Below, piece after piece: positions 52,731-62,357 of a DNA stretch of 64,000 nt. Where the stretch lies: NCBI RefSeq assembly GCF_003339505.1, contig NZ_QPIW01000016.1:87423-151422 (forward strand). The letters are read 5' to 3'. The translations under genes and the position numbers were made by a program. The DNA is from Runella aurantiaca (lineage in GTDB: Bacteria; Bacteroidota; Bacteroidia; Cytophagales; Spirosomataceae). The notes under the pieces were generated by a model. The model made no database searches. It was not told the origin of the DNA and was given only the letters and a program-made list of their open reading frames with translations. The first letter of the stretch is position 1. Each line of letters opens with the position of its first letter.

Positions 52731-54062
52731 TTGAAATACCTTCGCCAACTTTATATCTCCACCCTTTTTTGGGAGGTTTTCATTGGATTGACGGCCACAT
52801 TTTTGTTGGCGTTTGCTTTTCCATTTCTCTTCGGAATTGCCAAAATTGGCAGTGCAATCGCCGCATTCTTGGTGGTGGCCGATTTGGTTTTGCTTTTTAG
52901 AAATAATCAGGGCGTTTTTGCGCGTCGTGATATAACCGACCGCCTTTCAAACGGTGACCCCAATCCAATTACCATTTACTTAGAAAATCGCTACGGGTTT
53001 AAGACACGCTTGGAAGTGATTGACGAGATTCCGTTTCAATTTCAAAAACGCGACGTGCTGTTTGAAACCGAGTTGGTGCCCAACGAAACCCAACTTTTAC
53101 GTTACGAACTGCGCCCTACCAAACGTGGCGAATATAGCTTTGGGGCCGTTAATGTGTTGGTAAAGAGTCCATTGGGCTTGATGAAACGTCGGTTTCAGTT
53201 TTCGCAAAACAAGATGGTGGCGGTGTATCCGTCGTACCTCCAAATGAGGCAATACGAATTGATGGCCATTTCTAACCGCCTGACCGAGCTGGGCATCAAG
53301 CGCATCCGTCGGTTGGGGCACAGCATGGAATTTGAACAGATTCGGCCTTATGTGCAGGGAGACGACATCCGTACCGTAAACTGGAAAGCAACCGCCCGAC
53401 GTAACGGATTGATGGTGAATGCGTTTCAGGACGAACGCTCACAGGCCGTGTATTGCCTGATTGACAAGGGCCGCATCATGAAATCGCCGTTTGAAGGGCT
53501 GACGCTCTTGGATTACGCCATCAATGCCACGCTGGTATTGAGCAATATCGCGTTGTTGAAACAAGACAAAGCGGGCGTGATTACCTTCTCGGAAGTTATC
53601 GGTCAAATTCTGCCCGCCGAGCGTAAAGCAGGACAAATGCAGAAGATTCTGGAAACGCTCTACAAGCAGAAAACACGTTACCTAGAAAGTGATTACGAGA
53701 CCCTGTATTCGTACGTAAAAACGCACGTGCGGCAGCGGAGTTTGTTGTTGCTGTTTACCAATTTTGAGACCGTCAACGCCATGCGTCGACAGTTGCCTTT
53801 TCTGCGGCGATTGGCCAAGACCCATTTGCTGATTGTGGTATTCTTCGAAAATACCGAGACTTCGTTGTTGCTCAAAACCCCCGCCGAAAACACCGAAGAC
53901 ATCTACCTCAAAACCATTGCCGAGCGGTTTTTCTACGAAAAGCGCCGCATCGTGAAAGAGCTTGAGCAATACGGCATTCAATCCATCCTCACCGCCCCCA
54001 AAGACCTGAATGCCAATACGGTGAATAAATATCTGGAATTGAAGGCACGGGGGATGATGTGA
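52731..54062 (+). CDS. DUF58 domain protein
   Basis: 443 residues from TTG 52731; no ATG occurs in frame near the N-terminus. Two membrane helices at about 12-65 precede an immunoglobulin-like beta region (SNGDPNPITIYLENRYGFKTRLEV) and the DUF58 core: GIKRIRRLGHSMEFEQIRPYVQGDDIRTVNWKATARR, followed by a VWA-like part with CLIDKGRIMKSP. Such proteins accompany MoxR ATPases. None is adjacent here, so the partner is missing from this neighbourhood. Confidence 0.9.
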   Translation: MKYLRQLYISTLFWEVFIGLTATFLLAFAFPFLFGIAKIGSAIAAFLVVADLVLLFRNNQGVFARRDITDRLSNGDPNPITIYLENRYGFKTRLEVIDEIPFQFQKRDVLFETELVPNETQLLRYELRPTKRGEYSFGAVNVLVKSPLGLMKRRFQFSQNKMVAVYPSYLQMRQYELMAISNRLTELGIKRIRRLGHSMEFEQIRPYVQGDDIRTVNWKATARRNGLMVNAFQDERSQAVYCLIDKGRIMKSPFEGLTLLDYAINATLVLSNIALLKQDKAGVITFSEVIGQILPAERKAGQMQKILETLYKQKTRYLESDYETLYSYVKTHVRQRSLLLLFTNFETVNAMRRQLPFLRRLAKTHLLIVVFFENTETSLLLKTPAENTEDIYLKTIAERFFYEKRRIVKELEQYGIQSILTAPKDLNANTVNKYLELKARGMM

Positions 54063-54107
54063 CGATGCTCAATTTTTCGTGTCAAAGTGAGTGTAAAATC
54101 ATTTGAT

Positions 54108-55121
54108 ATGCTCCTAAATCCCTACTTCATTGCTGAAATACGGCTAATCATTGCCAATGCTCGTGAAAATGCCGCAAGAGCCGTTGACCACCAACGAGCT
54201 TTGATGTATTGGTATATTGGTCAACGCATTTTTGAAGAAGAACAGCAGGGAAAAGACCGCGCTGAATACGGAAAATACCTTATTCGTAACTTGGCGCAAG
54301 AGCTTGAACCCGAATTAGGTAGTGGTTTTTCGATTAGACAATTGGAACGTTATCGCCAATTTTATCGCATGTTTCCAATTGTGTCCGCACTGCGGACGCA
54401 ATTCAGTTGGACGCATTACAAACTACTTTTGCCCATTGCAGACGAAGATAAGAGAGCCTTCTACATTGCCGAAGCCTCTAAAAATCTTTGGACCGCTCGT
54501 CAATTGGAACGTCAGATAAACAGCCTTCTTTACGAACGCCTCTTGCTGAGCAATGATAAAGAGGCAGTGTTGGCAGTTGCCCAAGGGGAGAAATTGCCCG
54601 TGATACCCCAAGAGGTCATTAAAGATCCTATGGTCTTGGAATTTTTGGGATTGAAACGCGAAGCTGCCTACTACGAGAAAGACCTTGAGCAAGCCATGAT
54701 TACGCACCTACAGGACTTTTTGCTGGAGTTAGGCAATGGCTTCTCGTTTGTAGCAAGGCAAAAACGTATTCATCTGGAAGGAGATGACTTTTTCATTGAC
54801 CTCGTGTTCTATAACCGCCTTTTGCAGTGTTTTGTGTTGTTTGAACTCAAAACGCATAAACTCACCCACGAAGACCTCGGTCAATTGCAGATGTACGTCA
54901 ACTATTACGACCGCAAGGAAAAGCTCGAACGAGAAAATTCAACCATCGGGATTTTACTCTGCACCGACAAAAACAACGCCGTGGTGAAATATACGTTGCC
55001 CCAAGACAATCAAAGTATTTTAGCGAGTCAATACCATCTTTACTTGCCAAAAGAAGAAGAACTGACAAAATTGCTCAAAGAAGATATGGAGCGATTTGGG
55101 ACGTTAGGGCATGAAAACTGA
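54108..55121 (+). CDS. YhcG-family PD-(D/E)XK nuclease (DUF1016)
   Basis: 337 residues from ATG 54108; a GTG at 54087 is also possible. The N-terminal DUF1016 helical domain has ALMYWYIGQRIFEEEQQGKDRAEYGKYLI, GFSIRQLERYRQFY and FSWTHYKLLLPI. The C-terminal nuclease core is DDFFIDLVFYNRLLQCFVLFELKTHKLTHEDLGQLQMYVNYYDR, with catalytic Asp, Glu and Lys in the E-x-K pattern. These proteins are common in defence-rich or mobile regions and are thought to act on DNA. It lies 1.2 kb upstream of the Septu pair. Confidence 0.93.
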   Translation: MLLNPYFIAEIRLIIANARENAARAVDHQRALMYWYIGQRIFEEEQQGKDRAEYGKYLIRNLAQELEPELGSGFSIRQLERYRQFYRMFPIVSALRTQFSWTHYKLLLPIADEDKRAFYIAEASKNLWTARQLERQINSLLYERLLLSNDKEAVLAVAQGEKLPVIPQEVIKDPMVLEFLGLKREAAYYEKDLEQAMITHLQDFLLELGNGFSFVARQKRIHLEGDDFFIDLVFYNRLLQCFVLFELKTHKLTHEDLGQLQMYVNYYDRKEKLERENSTIGILLCTDKNNAVVKYTLPQDNQSILASQYHLYLPKEEELTKLLKEDMERFGTLGHEN

Positions 55122-55169
55122 GTGCTCTTAATCGGCAATGATGGCTATTTCTTTAGGAAAATACCCGTC

Positions 55170-56027
55170 TCATGGCTCCCAATCGATCCAATTCGGCTTT
55201 TTGTAGGGATGCGTGAAAAAATGCTGCACTTTGGCATTGAATTCATTCCTGTAACGATGTACCGTCCCGTGTCCTGATTCGGGGAATATCCACAGATACG
55301 CCTGCGGAATGTTTTCAAATATCTCTAACGTATGCGACGGCTTGATGACATCAAAATCACCCCCCATCACCAATACTGGACATTTGATTTTACGCAAATC
55401 TGACAACGAGATATTCGGCTCTACTTCCATCATGTGCAGGAGTTTGAGGGTGTTTTTGGCGGCGTCATTCTGTACGCCCGCCCGAAGTTTTGCCCCTTCT
55501 TCGGCAATCATTTTATAGCCCTCGGCCGTGACCGCCGTGGTATCAGGCCGTAGGTTAGCGCCCGTGATTGCCAATTTTTTCACTTTCTCTGGATGCCGAA
55601 TTGCCAACAGCAACCCGTTGATACCGCCGTCACTCCAGCCGATAACGTAGACTGAGTCTAATTGTAAATGTGTCAGCAAGGCATCAAAATCATCGGCCAT
55701 CATTTCGTAGTTCAATACACTGCTGGTATCTACTGATTTACCTTGCGCCCGACTGTCTACCGCAATCACTTGGTAGTGTTTACCAAAGTAGGGAATTTGG
55801 TATCGATAATCTTTGATGGAGCCGCCGTTGCCGTGAATCAGCAGCAGGGGGTTCCCCTGTCCGTAGGTTTCGTAGTAGAGATTGATGCCGCGCGTAGCAA
55901 AGTAGTGCCCGTTTTTGGCATTATTGCCATAGTTAACCGCCGTTGGTGTTTTCTTTGGCGTTTGGGCGTGAACGAGCAAGGTTAAGAACAACAATCCCAA
56001 AAGGAGGAGGTTAGGGAGCTTTTTCAT
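55170..56027 (-). CDS. Secreted alpha/beta-hydrolase
   Basis: 285 residues from the ATG at 56025-56027, start of the signal peptide MKKLPNLLLLGLLFLTLL. The in-frame upstream part is not signal-like. Complete triad candidates: Ser in VYVIGWSDGGING, Asp in VLVMGGDFDVIK, His in PESGHGTVH. The oxyanion loop is LLLIHGNGGSIKDYRY. Unlike the hydrolase at 37876 this one keeps its nucleophile. Substrate unknown. Confidence 0.88.
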   Translation of the reverse strand: MKKLPNLLLLGLLFLTLLVHAQTPKKTPTAVNYGNNAKNGHYFATRGINLYYETYGQGNPLLLIHGNGGSIKDYRYQIPYFGKHYQVIAVDSRAQGKSVDTSSVLNYEMMADDFDALLTHLQLDSVYVIGWSDGGINGLLLAIRHPEKVKKLAITGANLRPDTTAVTAEGYKMIAEEGAKLRAGVQNDAAKNTLKLLHMMEVEPNISLSDLRKIKCPVLVMGGDFDVIKPSHTLEIFENIPQAYLWIFPESGHGTVHRYRNEFNAKVQHFFTHPYKKPNWIDWEP

Positions 56028-56301
56028 GGGTTGGGAAGGGGGGAAGCATTGTTTAAGAGGTTGACGTTGTAAACGCAAATCACCTGAAAAGTGTGGTGTT
56101 TTTCGGCAATTTCTTTTTTATAATCAGTTGCTTGTGAGAGTGTTTAGGTTGCCAGAAAAATGCAAAGTAAGTGTTTGTTTGGATATGTTTGCTATTTTAG
56201 GGAAAGGTAAATAGCCATAAAAGGGAATAGCATGATTTGCATTGTTATCAATTCAATAAATAGTAAGAAAATGGTTAATTTTGGCACAAAAGGGAAAGAG
56301 T

Positions 56302-57690
56302 ATGTACATAAAGAAGGTAACCATCAATAATATTAGGTCGATTTCTGATTTTGAAATGACGTTTCCTGAACCTGCTGGTTGGCATGTGGTCATTGGAGAT
56401 AATGGGGCTGGAAAATCGACGGTCGTAAAATCTATTGCGTTGGCATTGCTTGATATTACAGATATAAATGCTGCGGGGCAGGATTGGGACGAGTGGCTTA
56501 AAAATGATGGGACTCTCACTGGTTCAACAGAATTAATGATAACGCCATTTGAAAGTAATCAAACTATTCAAAATAGAATCACATTTGAAAAAGAATTCGT
56601 TTTTGGAGAAAATAGTTATAGTGTTGAATTGGATAAAGATGTAGAAATAGTAGCAGCCTATGCTATGATTCGAGAAGTAATCTTCAGAGGAAAAAAAACA
56701 TTCGATAGTGCACTTTTAATCACAACAGCTTTTTCGCATCCGGTTCCAACTCCTACTATTCGAGCGGAAGAAGCAAAACAAAAAAGAGAATACTGGTTTT
56801 CTGCGGGTTATGGGCCTTTTAGGCGTTTTACGGGGGGAAGTCAAGACAAAGAGAAAATTTACAAAACCAATCCTAATCTGGGGAGTCATTTGTCCGTTTT
56901 TGGAGAAGATGTAGCCTTGCCTGAAGCTTTAAATTTTTTACGGGACTTATACATTGAAGAATTAGAAGCTAACAAAAGATTAAATGAATCACGTGTAAAG
57001 ACTAAACCGAAATCAACGCTTGAAAATCTTATAAAATTCATAAACGAAGCTCATTTGTTGCCTCATGGCGCTGTCATTGATGCTGTCGGCTTGAAAGAGG
57101 TTTATTTTAAAGACGGCTATGGAAACACCGTTTCGTCTCTTCAAATGAGTGACGGTTATAGGTCAATACTCAGTATGACGTTTGAGCTGATACGCCAATT
57201 GATTAGAGTTTATGGGAATCAGTTGGTTTTTGAGAACATAAACAATGGTAAAAACATCATTGATTTACCGGGTGTGGTATTGATAGACGAGATTGACGCT
57301 CACCTTCATCCTACGTGGCAAACCCGTATTGGAGAGTGGTTTACAAAGTATTTTCCTAAGATTCAGTTTATTGTGACCACGCATAGCCCTTTGGTATGCC
57401 GGGCCTGTGAGAAGGGAAGTATATGGCGACTGGCATCGCCCGGAAGTGATACAGAATCAGGAGAAGTGAAGGGTCTGGAAAGAGAACGTTTGATATTCGG
57501 CAATATTCTGGATGCCTATGGTACGGAATTGTTTGGACAATCGCCCGTACGGTCAGAGAAAACAGACGAGAAACAAAAGCGATTGGGGCAACTCAATATG
57601 CTTTCGGCCTTTGGTAAAATAACCGAAGAAGAAGAAAAAGAACGCCTGAAACTTCAACAAACTCTTTCAACCAATGCTCCTATTAATTGA
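56302..57690 (+). CDS. ptuA: Septu antiphage system ATPase PtuA
   Basis: 462 residues from ATG 56302 (MYIKKVTINNIRSI); a TTG at 56281 gives a less plausible start. RecF/OLD-like ABC ATPase: Walker A GDNGAGKST (32-40), signature region SLQMSDGYRSILSM near 280, Walker B GVVLIDEIDAHLHP (Asp329, Glu330) and the switch His in FIVTTHSPLV. The middle is charged helical. It overlaps the HNH gene by 17 nt. ATPase plus HNH in this order with this overlap is the type I Septu arrangement, in which PtuA senses phage and controls PtuB. The gene is more AT-rich than its neighbours, consistent with transfer. Confidence 0.88.
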   Translation: MYIKKVTINNIRSISDFEMTFPEPAGWHVVIGDNGAGKSTVVKSIALALLDITDINAAGQDWDEWLKNDGTLTGSTELMITPFESNQTIQNRITFEKEFVFGENSYSVELDKDVEIVAAYAMIREVIFRGKKTFDSALLITTAFSHPVPTPTIRAEEAKQKREYWFSAGYGPFRRFTGGSQDKEKIYKTNPNLGSHLSVFGEDVALPEALNFLRDLYIEELEANKRLNESRVKTKPKSTLENLIKFINEAHLLPHGAVIDAVGLKEVYFKDGYGNTVSSLQMSDGYRSILSMTFELIRQLIRVYGNQLVFENINNGKNIIDLPGVVLIDEIDAHLHPTWQTRIGEWFTKYFPKIQFIVTTHSPLVCRACEKGSIWRLASPGSDTESGEVKGLERERLIFGNILDAYGTELFGQSPVRSEKTDEKQKRLGQLNMLSAFGKITEEEEKERLKLQQTLSTNAPIN

Positions 57691-58543
57691 AAGAACCTTA
57701 GAAGATTCAGAACAGACGGTTCTAACCCAATTACAGGCTCAAGTGAATAGCGAAGTTTCCTTCGCAAAAAAAGCAGCTAAAGCAAAAACACTTTGGAAAA
57801 CCAAAGGAGGAAAAGAAGGCAAACAGGCATTTGTGAAAATAGCAGATGCACTTGCCGAAATGTGTGTATCTGTCAAAACGTGTAATTATTGCGAAGGAAA
57901 TGAGGCTGAGGATATAGAGCATATTTACCCTAAATCTTTTTTTCCTGAAAAAGCGTTTGAATGGCAAAACTATTTACTTGCCTGTAAGCAATGTAATTCG
58001 GGGGATAAATTGGACAAATGTTTTGTCATGGATGCCGATGGAACGGTATATAGTACTGTCCGTGGCGTTGAACCTGTACATAGTAATGTAGCATTTATCA
58101 ATCCAAGGATTGATAATCCTAAAGATTTTTTATGGCTCAATATGGAGGTTGGGAAATTTGAGTTACTTATTGACCTTTCAGAAGCTTATAAGAATAAAGC
58201 ATTAAAAACACTCGAAATTCTGGCTCTAAATGAAAGAGATTATCTTATAGTTGGAAGAAAGAGAGTTGCGGATGAACTTTATGATAAAATGGATAGGTTG
58301 TCTCGAATTGTTAAGGCGGCTAATGTGTCTGAAATAGAAACTATTTTAGCCCCTTATCATGGAATTATTGATGCAACTCTACCTATTGAAACGATTAAAT
58401 ATCAAGTTATTGAAACGACGAAACAACATATTTATAAGCTCCTTCATCCTTCTGTATGGTACGCGATTCAAACTATTGCAAGTAAGGTGAATTCGAAATG
58501 GGAAGCTATTTTTGAAGTACTGCCTGAGGCGTTGGAGTGGTAA
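57674..58543 (+). CDS. ptuB: Septu antiphage system HNH nuclease PtuB
   Basis: 289 residues. The HNH site is complete: zinc Cys70 and Cys73 in VKTCNYCEG, then IEHIYPKSFF with catalytic His83, then Asn99 in EWQNYLLACKQCNSGDK with Cys104 and Cys107. A helical C-terminal region (about 150-289) is the size usual for PtuB. The ATG lies inside the last codons of ptuA. It is the effector that cuts DNA (or tRNA in some variants) on activation. It shares the AT-rich composition of ptuA. Confidence 0.9.
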   Translation: MLLLIERTLEDSEQTVLTQLQAQVNSEVSFAKKAAKAKTLWKTKGGKEGKQAFVKIADALAEMCVSVKTCNYCEGNEAEDIEHIYPKSFFPEKAFEWQNYLLACKQCNSGDKLDKCFVMDADGTVYSTVRGVEPVHSNVAFINPRIDNPKDFLWLNMEVGKFELLIDLSEAYKNKALKTLEILALNERDYLIVGRKRVADELYDKMDRLSRIVKAANVSEIETILAPYHGIIDATLPIETIKYQVIETTKQHIYKLLHPSVWYAIQTIASKVNSKWEAIFEVLPEALEW

Positions 58544-58610
58544 CATATAGCTTCAAAATGACTTGAAGTATGCATTATTCGCATAGATAATTTGATAATC
58601 CCCCCCTTCA

Positions 58611-58642
58611 TTTGACATCCTGCGCCACTATCCCTATTTTTA
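58611..58642 (+). promoter_or_regulatory. Bacteroidetes-type promoter for the gamma-glutamyltranspeptidase
   Basis: TTTG at 58611-58614, a 20-nt spacer, then TATTTTTA (58635-58642), matching TAnnTTTG at all but the last base. It lies 33 nt before the ATG at 58675. Confidence 0.6.
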
Positions 58643-58674
58643 GGATAAAATCGACAAACCCAAACTAAAACCTT

Positions 58675-60546
58675 ATGAAACTACTTCGCTTTCTGCCGAT
58701 GGCTTTTGCCCTTTTTCTGATAAATAGGGAGGGCAATGCGCAGGCATTCAATAACTTACCAGTTACTACTCAAAAGCCTCCCTTGCACGGAAAGCACTGG
58801 ATGGCCATTACGGGCAAACCCTTGGCCGCTACAGCTGGTGCCATGACTTTTACCAAAGGCGGCAATGCCATTGATGCGGCCTGCGCCATGTTGGCGGCTA
58901 CCTGTACCATGTGGGATGTGTTGAGTTGGGGAGGGGAGACGCAGGCGCTCATTTACAACCCCAAAACTAAAAAGGTCATTGCCATCAACGCCCACGGGGT
59001 AGCACCCACGGGCGCCACGCCTGAGTTTTATAAGAGCAAAGGCATGAAATACCCGCCCGAATACGGCCCGCTGGCAGCCGTCACGCCCGGTACGCCCGGC
59101 GGACTGATGACGATGTTGGCCGAGTACGGCACCATGTCGCTAAAAGACGTGTTGGCGCCTGCCATGGAAATGGCCGCTGGCTACCCCATCGAAGCCCAAA
59201 CCGCCAATTCGATTGAAAAAGGCAAAGACTTGATTAAGCAGTGGCCGTATTCCAAAAAAGTATTTTTGCCGCATTTAGGGGCTAGTCGCGAAGCGCCCGA
59301 CGCGGGTGAAATATTTGTGCAAAAAGACCTGCTCGAAACCCTAAAAAAACTGGTAAATGCGGAGCAACAGGCACTTGCCAAAGGCAAATCGCGCAAAGAC
59401 GCCATCTACGCCGCCAATGATTTGTTTTATAAAGGTGAGATTGCCAAAGAATTTTCGAGGGGGTGCCGCGAGCAGGGTGGATTGATTACGGAGCAGGATT
59501 TGGCCAACTGGAAAGTGAAGATTGAAGAGCCGATGATGACCACCTACAAAGGCATTGAGGTTTATAAATTGCAGCAGTGGACCCAAGGACCGGCCATGCT
59601 CCAAGCATTAAATATTTTGGAGAATTTTGACCTAAAAAGCATGGGTTATAACTCCACCCGCTACGTTCATACGCTGTATCAGGCCATGAATTTGGCGTTT
59701 GCTGACCGTGACTTTTACTACGGCGACCCCGCTTTTGGCCCCGAAGAACCCATGAAAGGGCTGCTTTCCAAAGAGTACGCCAAAGAGCGCAGCAAGCTGA
59801 TTAACCCCAACATGAACGACCCCAAAATCGGCCCCGGCGACCCGTATCCGTTTGAGGGAAAGGCCAATCCGTACTTGGATATGCTGAAAAGTTGGGGAAG
59901 TGCCAGCCTGACGTCGCCGAAAAACAATGCCACTTTGGACGAAAAATTTGAAGAAGCATTTACCGCAGGAACCACCTCCATCGAAACCGCCGACGAAGAA
60001 GGTTGGGTTGTTTCGGTGACGCCGAGCGGCGGCTGGGTGCCTTCGTGCATTGCGGGCAATACGGGCATCGGCATGAGCCAACGGATGCAAGCGTTTGTGC
60101 TGGATGCCAAAGAAAACCCTTTCAACGTGCTCGAACCGGGCAAACGCCCCCGCGTGACGCTGACGCCGAGCATGGCCCTCAAAAATGGCAAACCTTACCT
60201 GTCGTTTGCCAAGCAGGCCGGCGATGAGCAAGACCAACTGCTGTTGCAGTTTTTTCTGAACATGGTAGAATTTGACATGACGGTGCAGGAATCCTGCGAA
60301 GCGCCCAGTTTTAAGACGTTTCAGATGTATTCAAGTTTTGGAAAACACGAGCGCATCAACGGCGGTTTGACCCTCAACGAAGCCATGCCCGACTGGACCC
60401 GAAAAGATTTGGGGCGAATGGGCTACAAAATAAATTATCAGGAGCGCACCAGCGGGCCCATCAACGCCATTTATTTTGATTGGGAACACGGCAGTTTCTG
60501 GGGTGGCTCCAGCAACCACGGCGAAGACTACGGCATTGGCTGGTAA
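58675..60546 (+). CDS. Gamma-glutamyltranspeptidase-like secreted Ntn-hydrolase
   Basis: 623 residues with a signal peptide (AFALFLINREGNAQ). GGT family layout: AATAGAMTFTKGGNAIDAACAML, VTPGTPGGLMTMLAEYG, YVHTLYQAMNLAFADRDFYYGDP, then the autocleavage site TAGTTSIETADEEGWVVSVTPSGG with the nucleophilic Thr433. The small subunit continues with GIGMSQRMQAFVLD and VTLTPSMALKNGKP. The usual TTHxSVVD core is changed here to TTSIETAD, so the donor or acceptor preference may differ from glutathione. It would mature by self-cleavage in the periplasm. Confidence 0.9.
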   Translation: MKLLRFLPMAFALFLINREGNAQAFNNLPVTTQKPPLHGKHWMAITGKPLAATAGAMTFTKGGNAIDAACAMLAATCTMWDVLSWGGETQALIYNPKTKKVIAINAHGVAPTGATPEFYKSKGMKYPPEYGPLAAVTPGTPGGLMTMLAEYGTMSLKDVLAPAMEMAAGYPIEAQTANSIEKGKDLIKQWPYSKKVFLPHLGASREAPDAGEIFVQKDLLETLKKLVNAEQQALAKGKSRKDAIYAANDLFYKGEIAKEFSRGCREQGGLITEQDLANWKVKIEEPMMTTYKGIEVYKLQQWTQGPAMLQALNILENFDLKSMGYNSTRYVHTLYQAMNLAFADRDFYYGDPAFGPEEPMKGLLSKEYAKERSKLINPNMNDPKIGPGDPYPFEGKANPYLDMLKSWGSASLTSPKNNATLDEKFEEAFTAGTTSIETADEEGWVVSVTPSGGWVPSCIAGNTGIGMSQRMQAFVLDAKENPFNVLEPGKRPRVTLTPSMALKNGKPYLSFAKQAGDEQDQLLLQFFLNMVEFDMTVQESCEAPSFKTFQMYSSFGKHERINGGLTLNEAMPDWTRKDLGRMGYKINYQERTSGPINAIYFDWEHGSFWGGSSNHGEDYGIGW

Positions 60547-60594
60547 TCAATTTGTCACCTCAACTTGTCACCCTGTAAGGGTCTATTCCATCCC

Positions 60595-60624
60595 AAAAGC
60601 GTCCATTGCACAATGGACGCTTTT
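60595..60624. terminator. Bidirectional terminator between ggt-like and antiporter genes
   Basis: Arms AAAAGCGTCCATTG (60595-60608) and CAATGGACGCTTTT (60611-60624) form a perfect 14-bp stem with a 2-nt centre (effective loop about 4-6 nt), then GTTTTT. It lies between convergent genes. Confidence 0.85.
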
Positions 60625-60635
60625 GTTTTTATTGC

Positions 60636-62213
60636 CTAATTGTATTTTATTTTTTCTTCCTCTAAATCAATTCCGTACAAAAACTTTCGGATAATTTCTT
60701 CGTCGATCTTATCGTCGGTTTTGTTTTTGTTGCGGAGCCACACCCTTTGCTGTTCTAAAATGTCGAGATAAATTCCTTTGGTTTCTTCCGAAATGTCTTC
60801 TTCGGGTTCTGGATTGCTTTTCTGTTCCCAAAAGGCCACTTTTTGCCGCAGAATACTATTGCTCACAAGATGCCGACTGTAGTTGGCTTTGAAGTAGTGC
60901 AAGGTGTGCTCATGCATTCCTTTTTTGAGTAATCGTTCGGTTTCTTCTTCGGGAAGATAATCGTTGAAGTCGGGTATATTTACCTTTTTGATTAACCAAG
61001 GAAGGGTGAGCCCCTGCAAAAGTAAGGTGACTAAAATCACGACAAAGGTGATGAACAAAATAAGGTTTCGGTGCGGAAAAGGAACGCCATTGCTCATTTC
61101 TATCGGTATCGACAAAGCCGCTGCTAAGGAGACCACGCCGCGCATGCCCGACCAACTCAATAAGATGGGGGCTTTCCAACCCGGATTTCTATCGGCTACC
61201 TGAATATATCGACCGGCCACTTGAGAAACGATGACGGCTCCGTAAGAAGCAAGTGTCCGTACGATAATCAACACGAATGTAATCAATAAACCATATCCGA
61301 TGGCCACGGGGAGGGCAATCCCTTCCTGTTTCAGCCCTTCATTGATTTCGGGCAAATCCAGTCCAATCAATAAAAACACCCATCCGTTCAGCAGAAATAC
61401 CAAACTTTGCCACACGTTGATACCTCGTAGCCGTGACGAACTGCTCAGAAAATGATGCCTTTGGCTTGACAGCAACAAGCCTCCGCTGACCACGGCCAAC
61501 ACCCCCGAACTGTGGACTTCTTCCGCCGCGATGTACATCACATACGGCGTGACCAAGGTCAGGGCAATGTCCATGTTGGCATCGGTGGGCAGGTATTTGT
61601 GGGCTTTCATGAACAGCCAACCGACCAATGCACCGATGGCAGCGCCTCCGATGACCATCCACCCAAAACTAAGGGCCGCTTCCTGCCACACAAAGCGCCC
61701 GGTAGTGGCGGCAATCAGGGCAAAGCGAAAAATGATCAGCGAAGAAGCATCGTTCAGCAAACTTTCTCCTTCCAAAATGGACGACATTCGCTTGGGTACT
61801 TTGACAAATTTCAGAATGGCACCGGCGCTTATGGCATCAGGAGGTGACACAATACCGCCCAACAAAAACCCCAACGCCAACGAAAATCCGGGAATGAACC
61901 AATCAGCCACAAACGCCACTGACAGGGCCGTAAAGAAAACGACGATAAACGCAAAGCTGGTGACAATCCGCCGCCATCGCCACAGTTCTTTCCACGACAT
62001 GGCAAAGGCGGCATCGTACAACAGCGGAGGCAGGAAAATGATAAAAATCAACTCCGGTTCGATGTGTATTTTAGGCATTCCGGGCAGTAAACTTATCACC
62101 AATCCGGTCACTACCAACAGCACCGGATAGGCTACTTTCAGTTTGTCTGCCAACATAATGAGCAGCACAATGACGACAATCAACGAAAGGTAAAAAGGGA
62201 AATGTTCAATCAT
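60636..62213 (-). CDS. Na+/H+ antiporter, CPA1 family
   Basis: 525 residues with about twelve membrane helices. Key motifs: FIIFLPPLLYDAAF, LGGIVSPPDAISAGAILKF with the conserved acidic residue, and GESLLNDASSLIIFRFAL, the Asn-Asp ion-binding pair. Then WSGMRGVVSLAAALSIP. A cytoplasmic C-terminus of about 120 residues (DYLPEEETERLLKKGMHEH...) follows and is predicted helical. It exports sodium in exchange for protons. Single gene. Confidence 0.94.
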   Translation of the reverse strand: MIEHFPFYLSLIVVIVLLIMLADKLKVAYPVLLVVTGLVISLLPGMPKIHIEPELIFIIFLPPLLYDAAFAMSWKELWRWRRIVTSFAFIVVFFTALSVAFVADWFIPGFSLALGFLLGGIVSPPDAISAGAILKFVKVPKRMSSILEGESLLNDASSLIIFRFALIAATTGRFVWQEAALSFGWMVIGGAAIGALVGWLFMKAHKYLPTDANMDIALTLVTPYVMYIAAEEVHSSGVLAVVSGGLLLSSQRHHFLSSSSRLRGINVWQSLVFLLNGWVFLLIGLDLPEINEGLKQEGIALPVAIGYGLLITFVLIIVRTLASYGAVIVSQVAGRYIQVADRNPGWKAPILLSWSGMRGVVSLAAALSIPIEMSNGVPFPHRNLILFITFVVILVTLLLQGLTLPWLIKKVNIPDFNDYLPEEETERLLKKGMHEHTLHYFKANYSRHLVSNSILRQKVAFWEQKSNPEPEEDISEETKGIYLDILEQQRVWLRNKNKTDDKIDEEIIRKFLYGIDLEEEKIKYN

Positions 62214-62357
62214 ACCAAGTTTTCAGCTTTTATATCGACAAACTGCATAATTCTTGATTTAAGCCACAAAAATAGTGCAATTCTTTGATTTATACCGTGA
62301 TATGTGTCCGCACAAACCCTATTCCAATTCTAAATAGAATAGCCCCTAAGGTGTCCA

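Noticed and set aside
60476..60694. A 72-codon frame at the end of the transpeptidase gene
   Set aside because: It overlaps the transpeptidase 3' end and the terminator hairpin in another frame and has no recognisable content.
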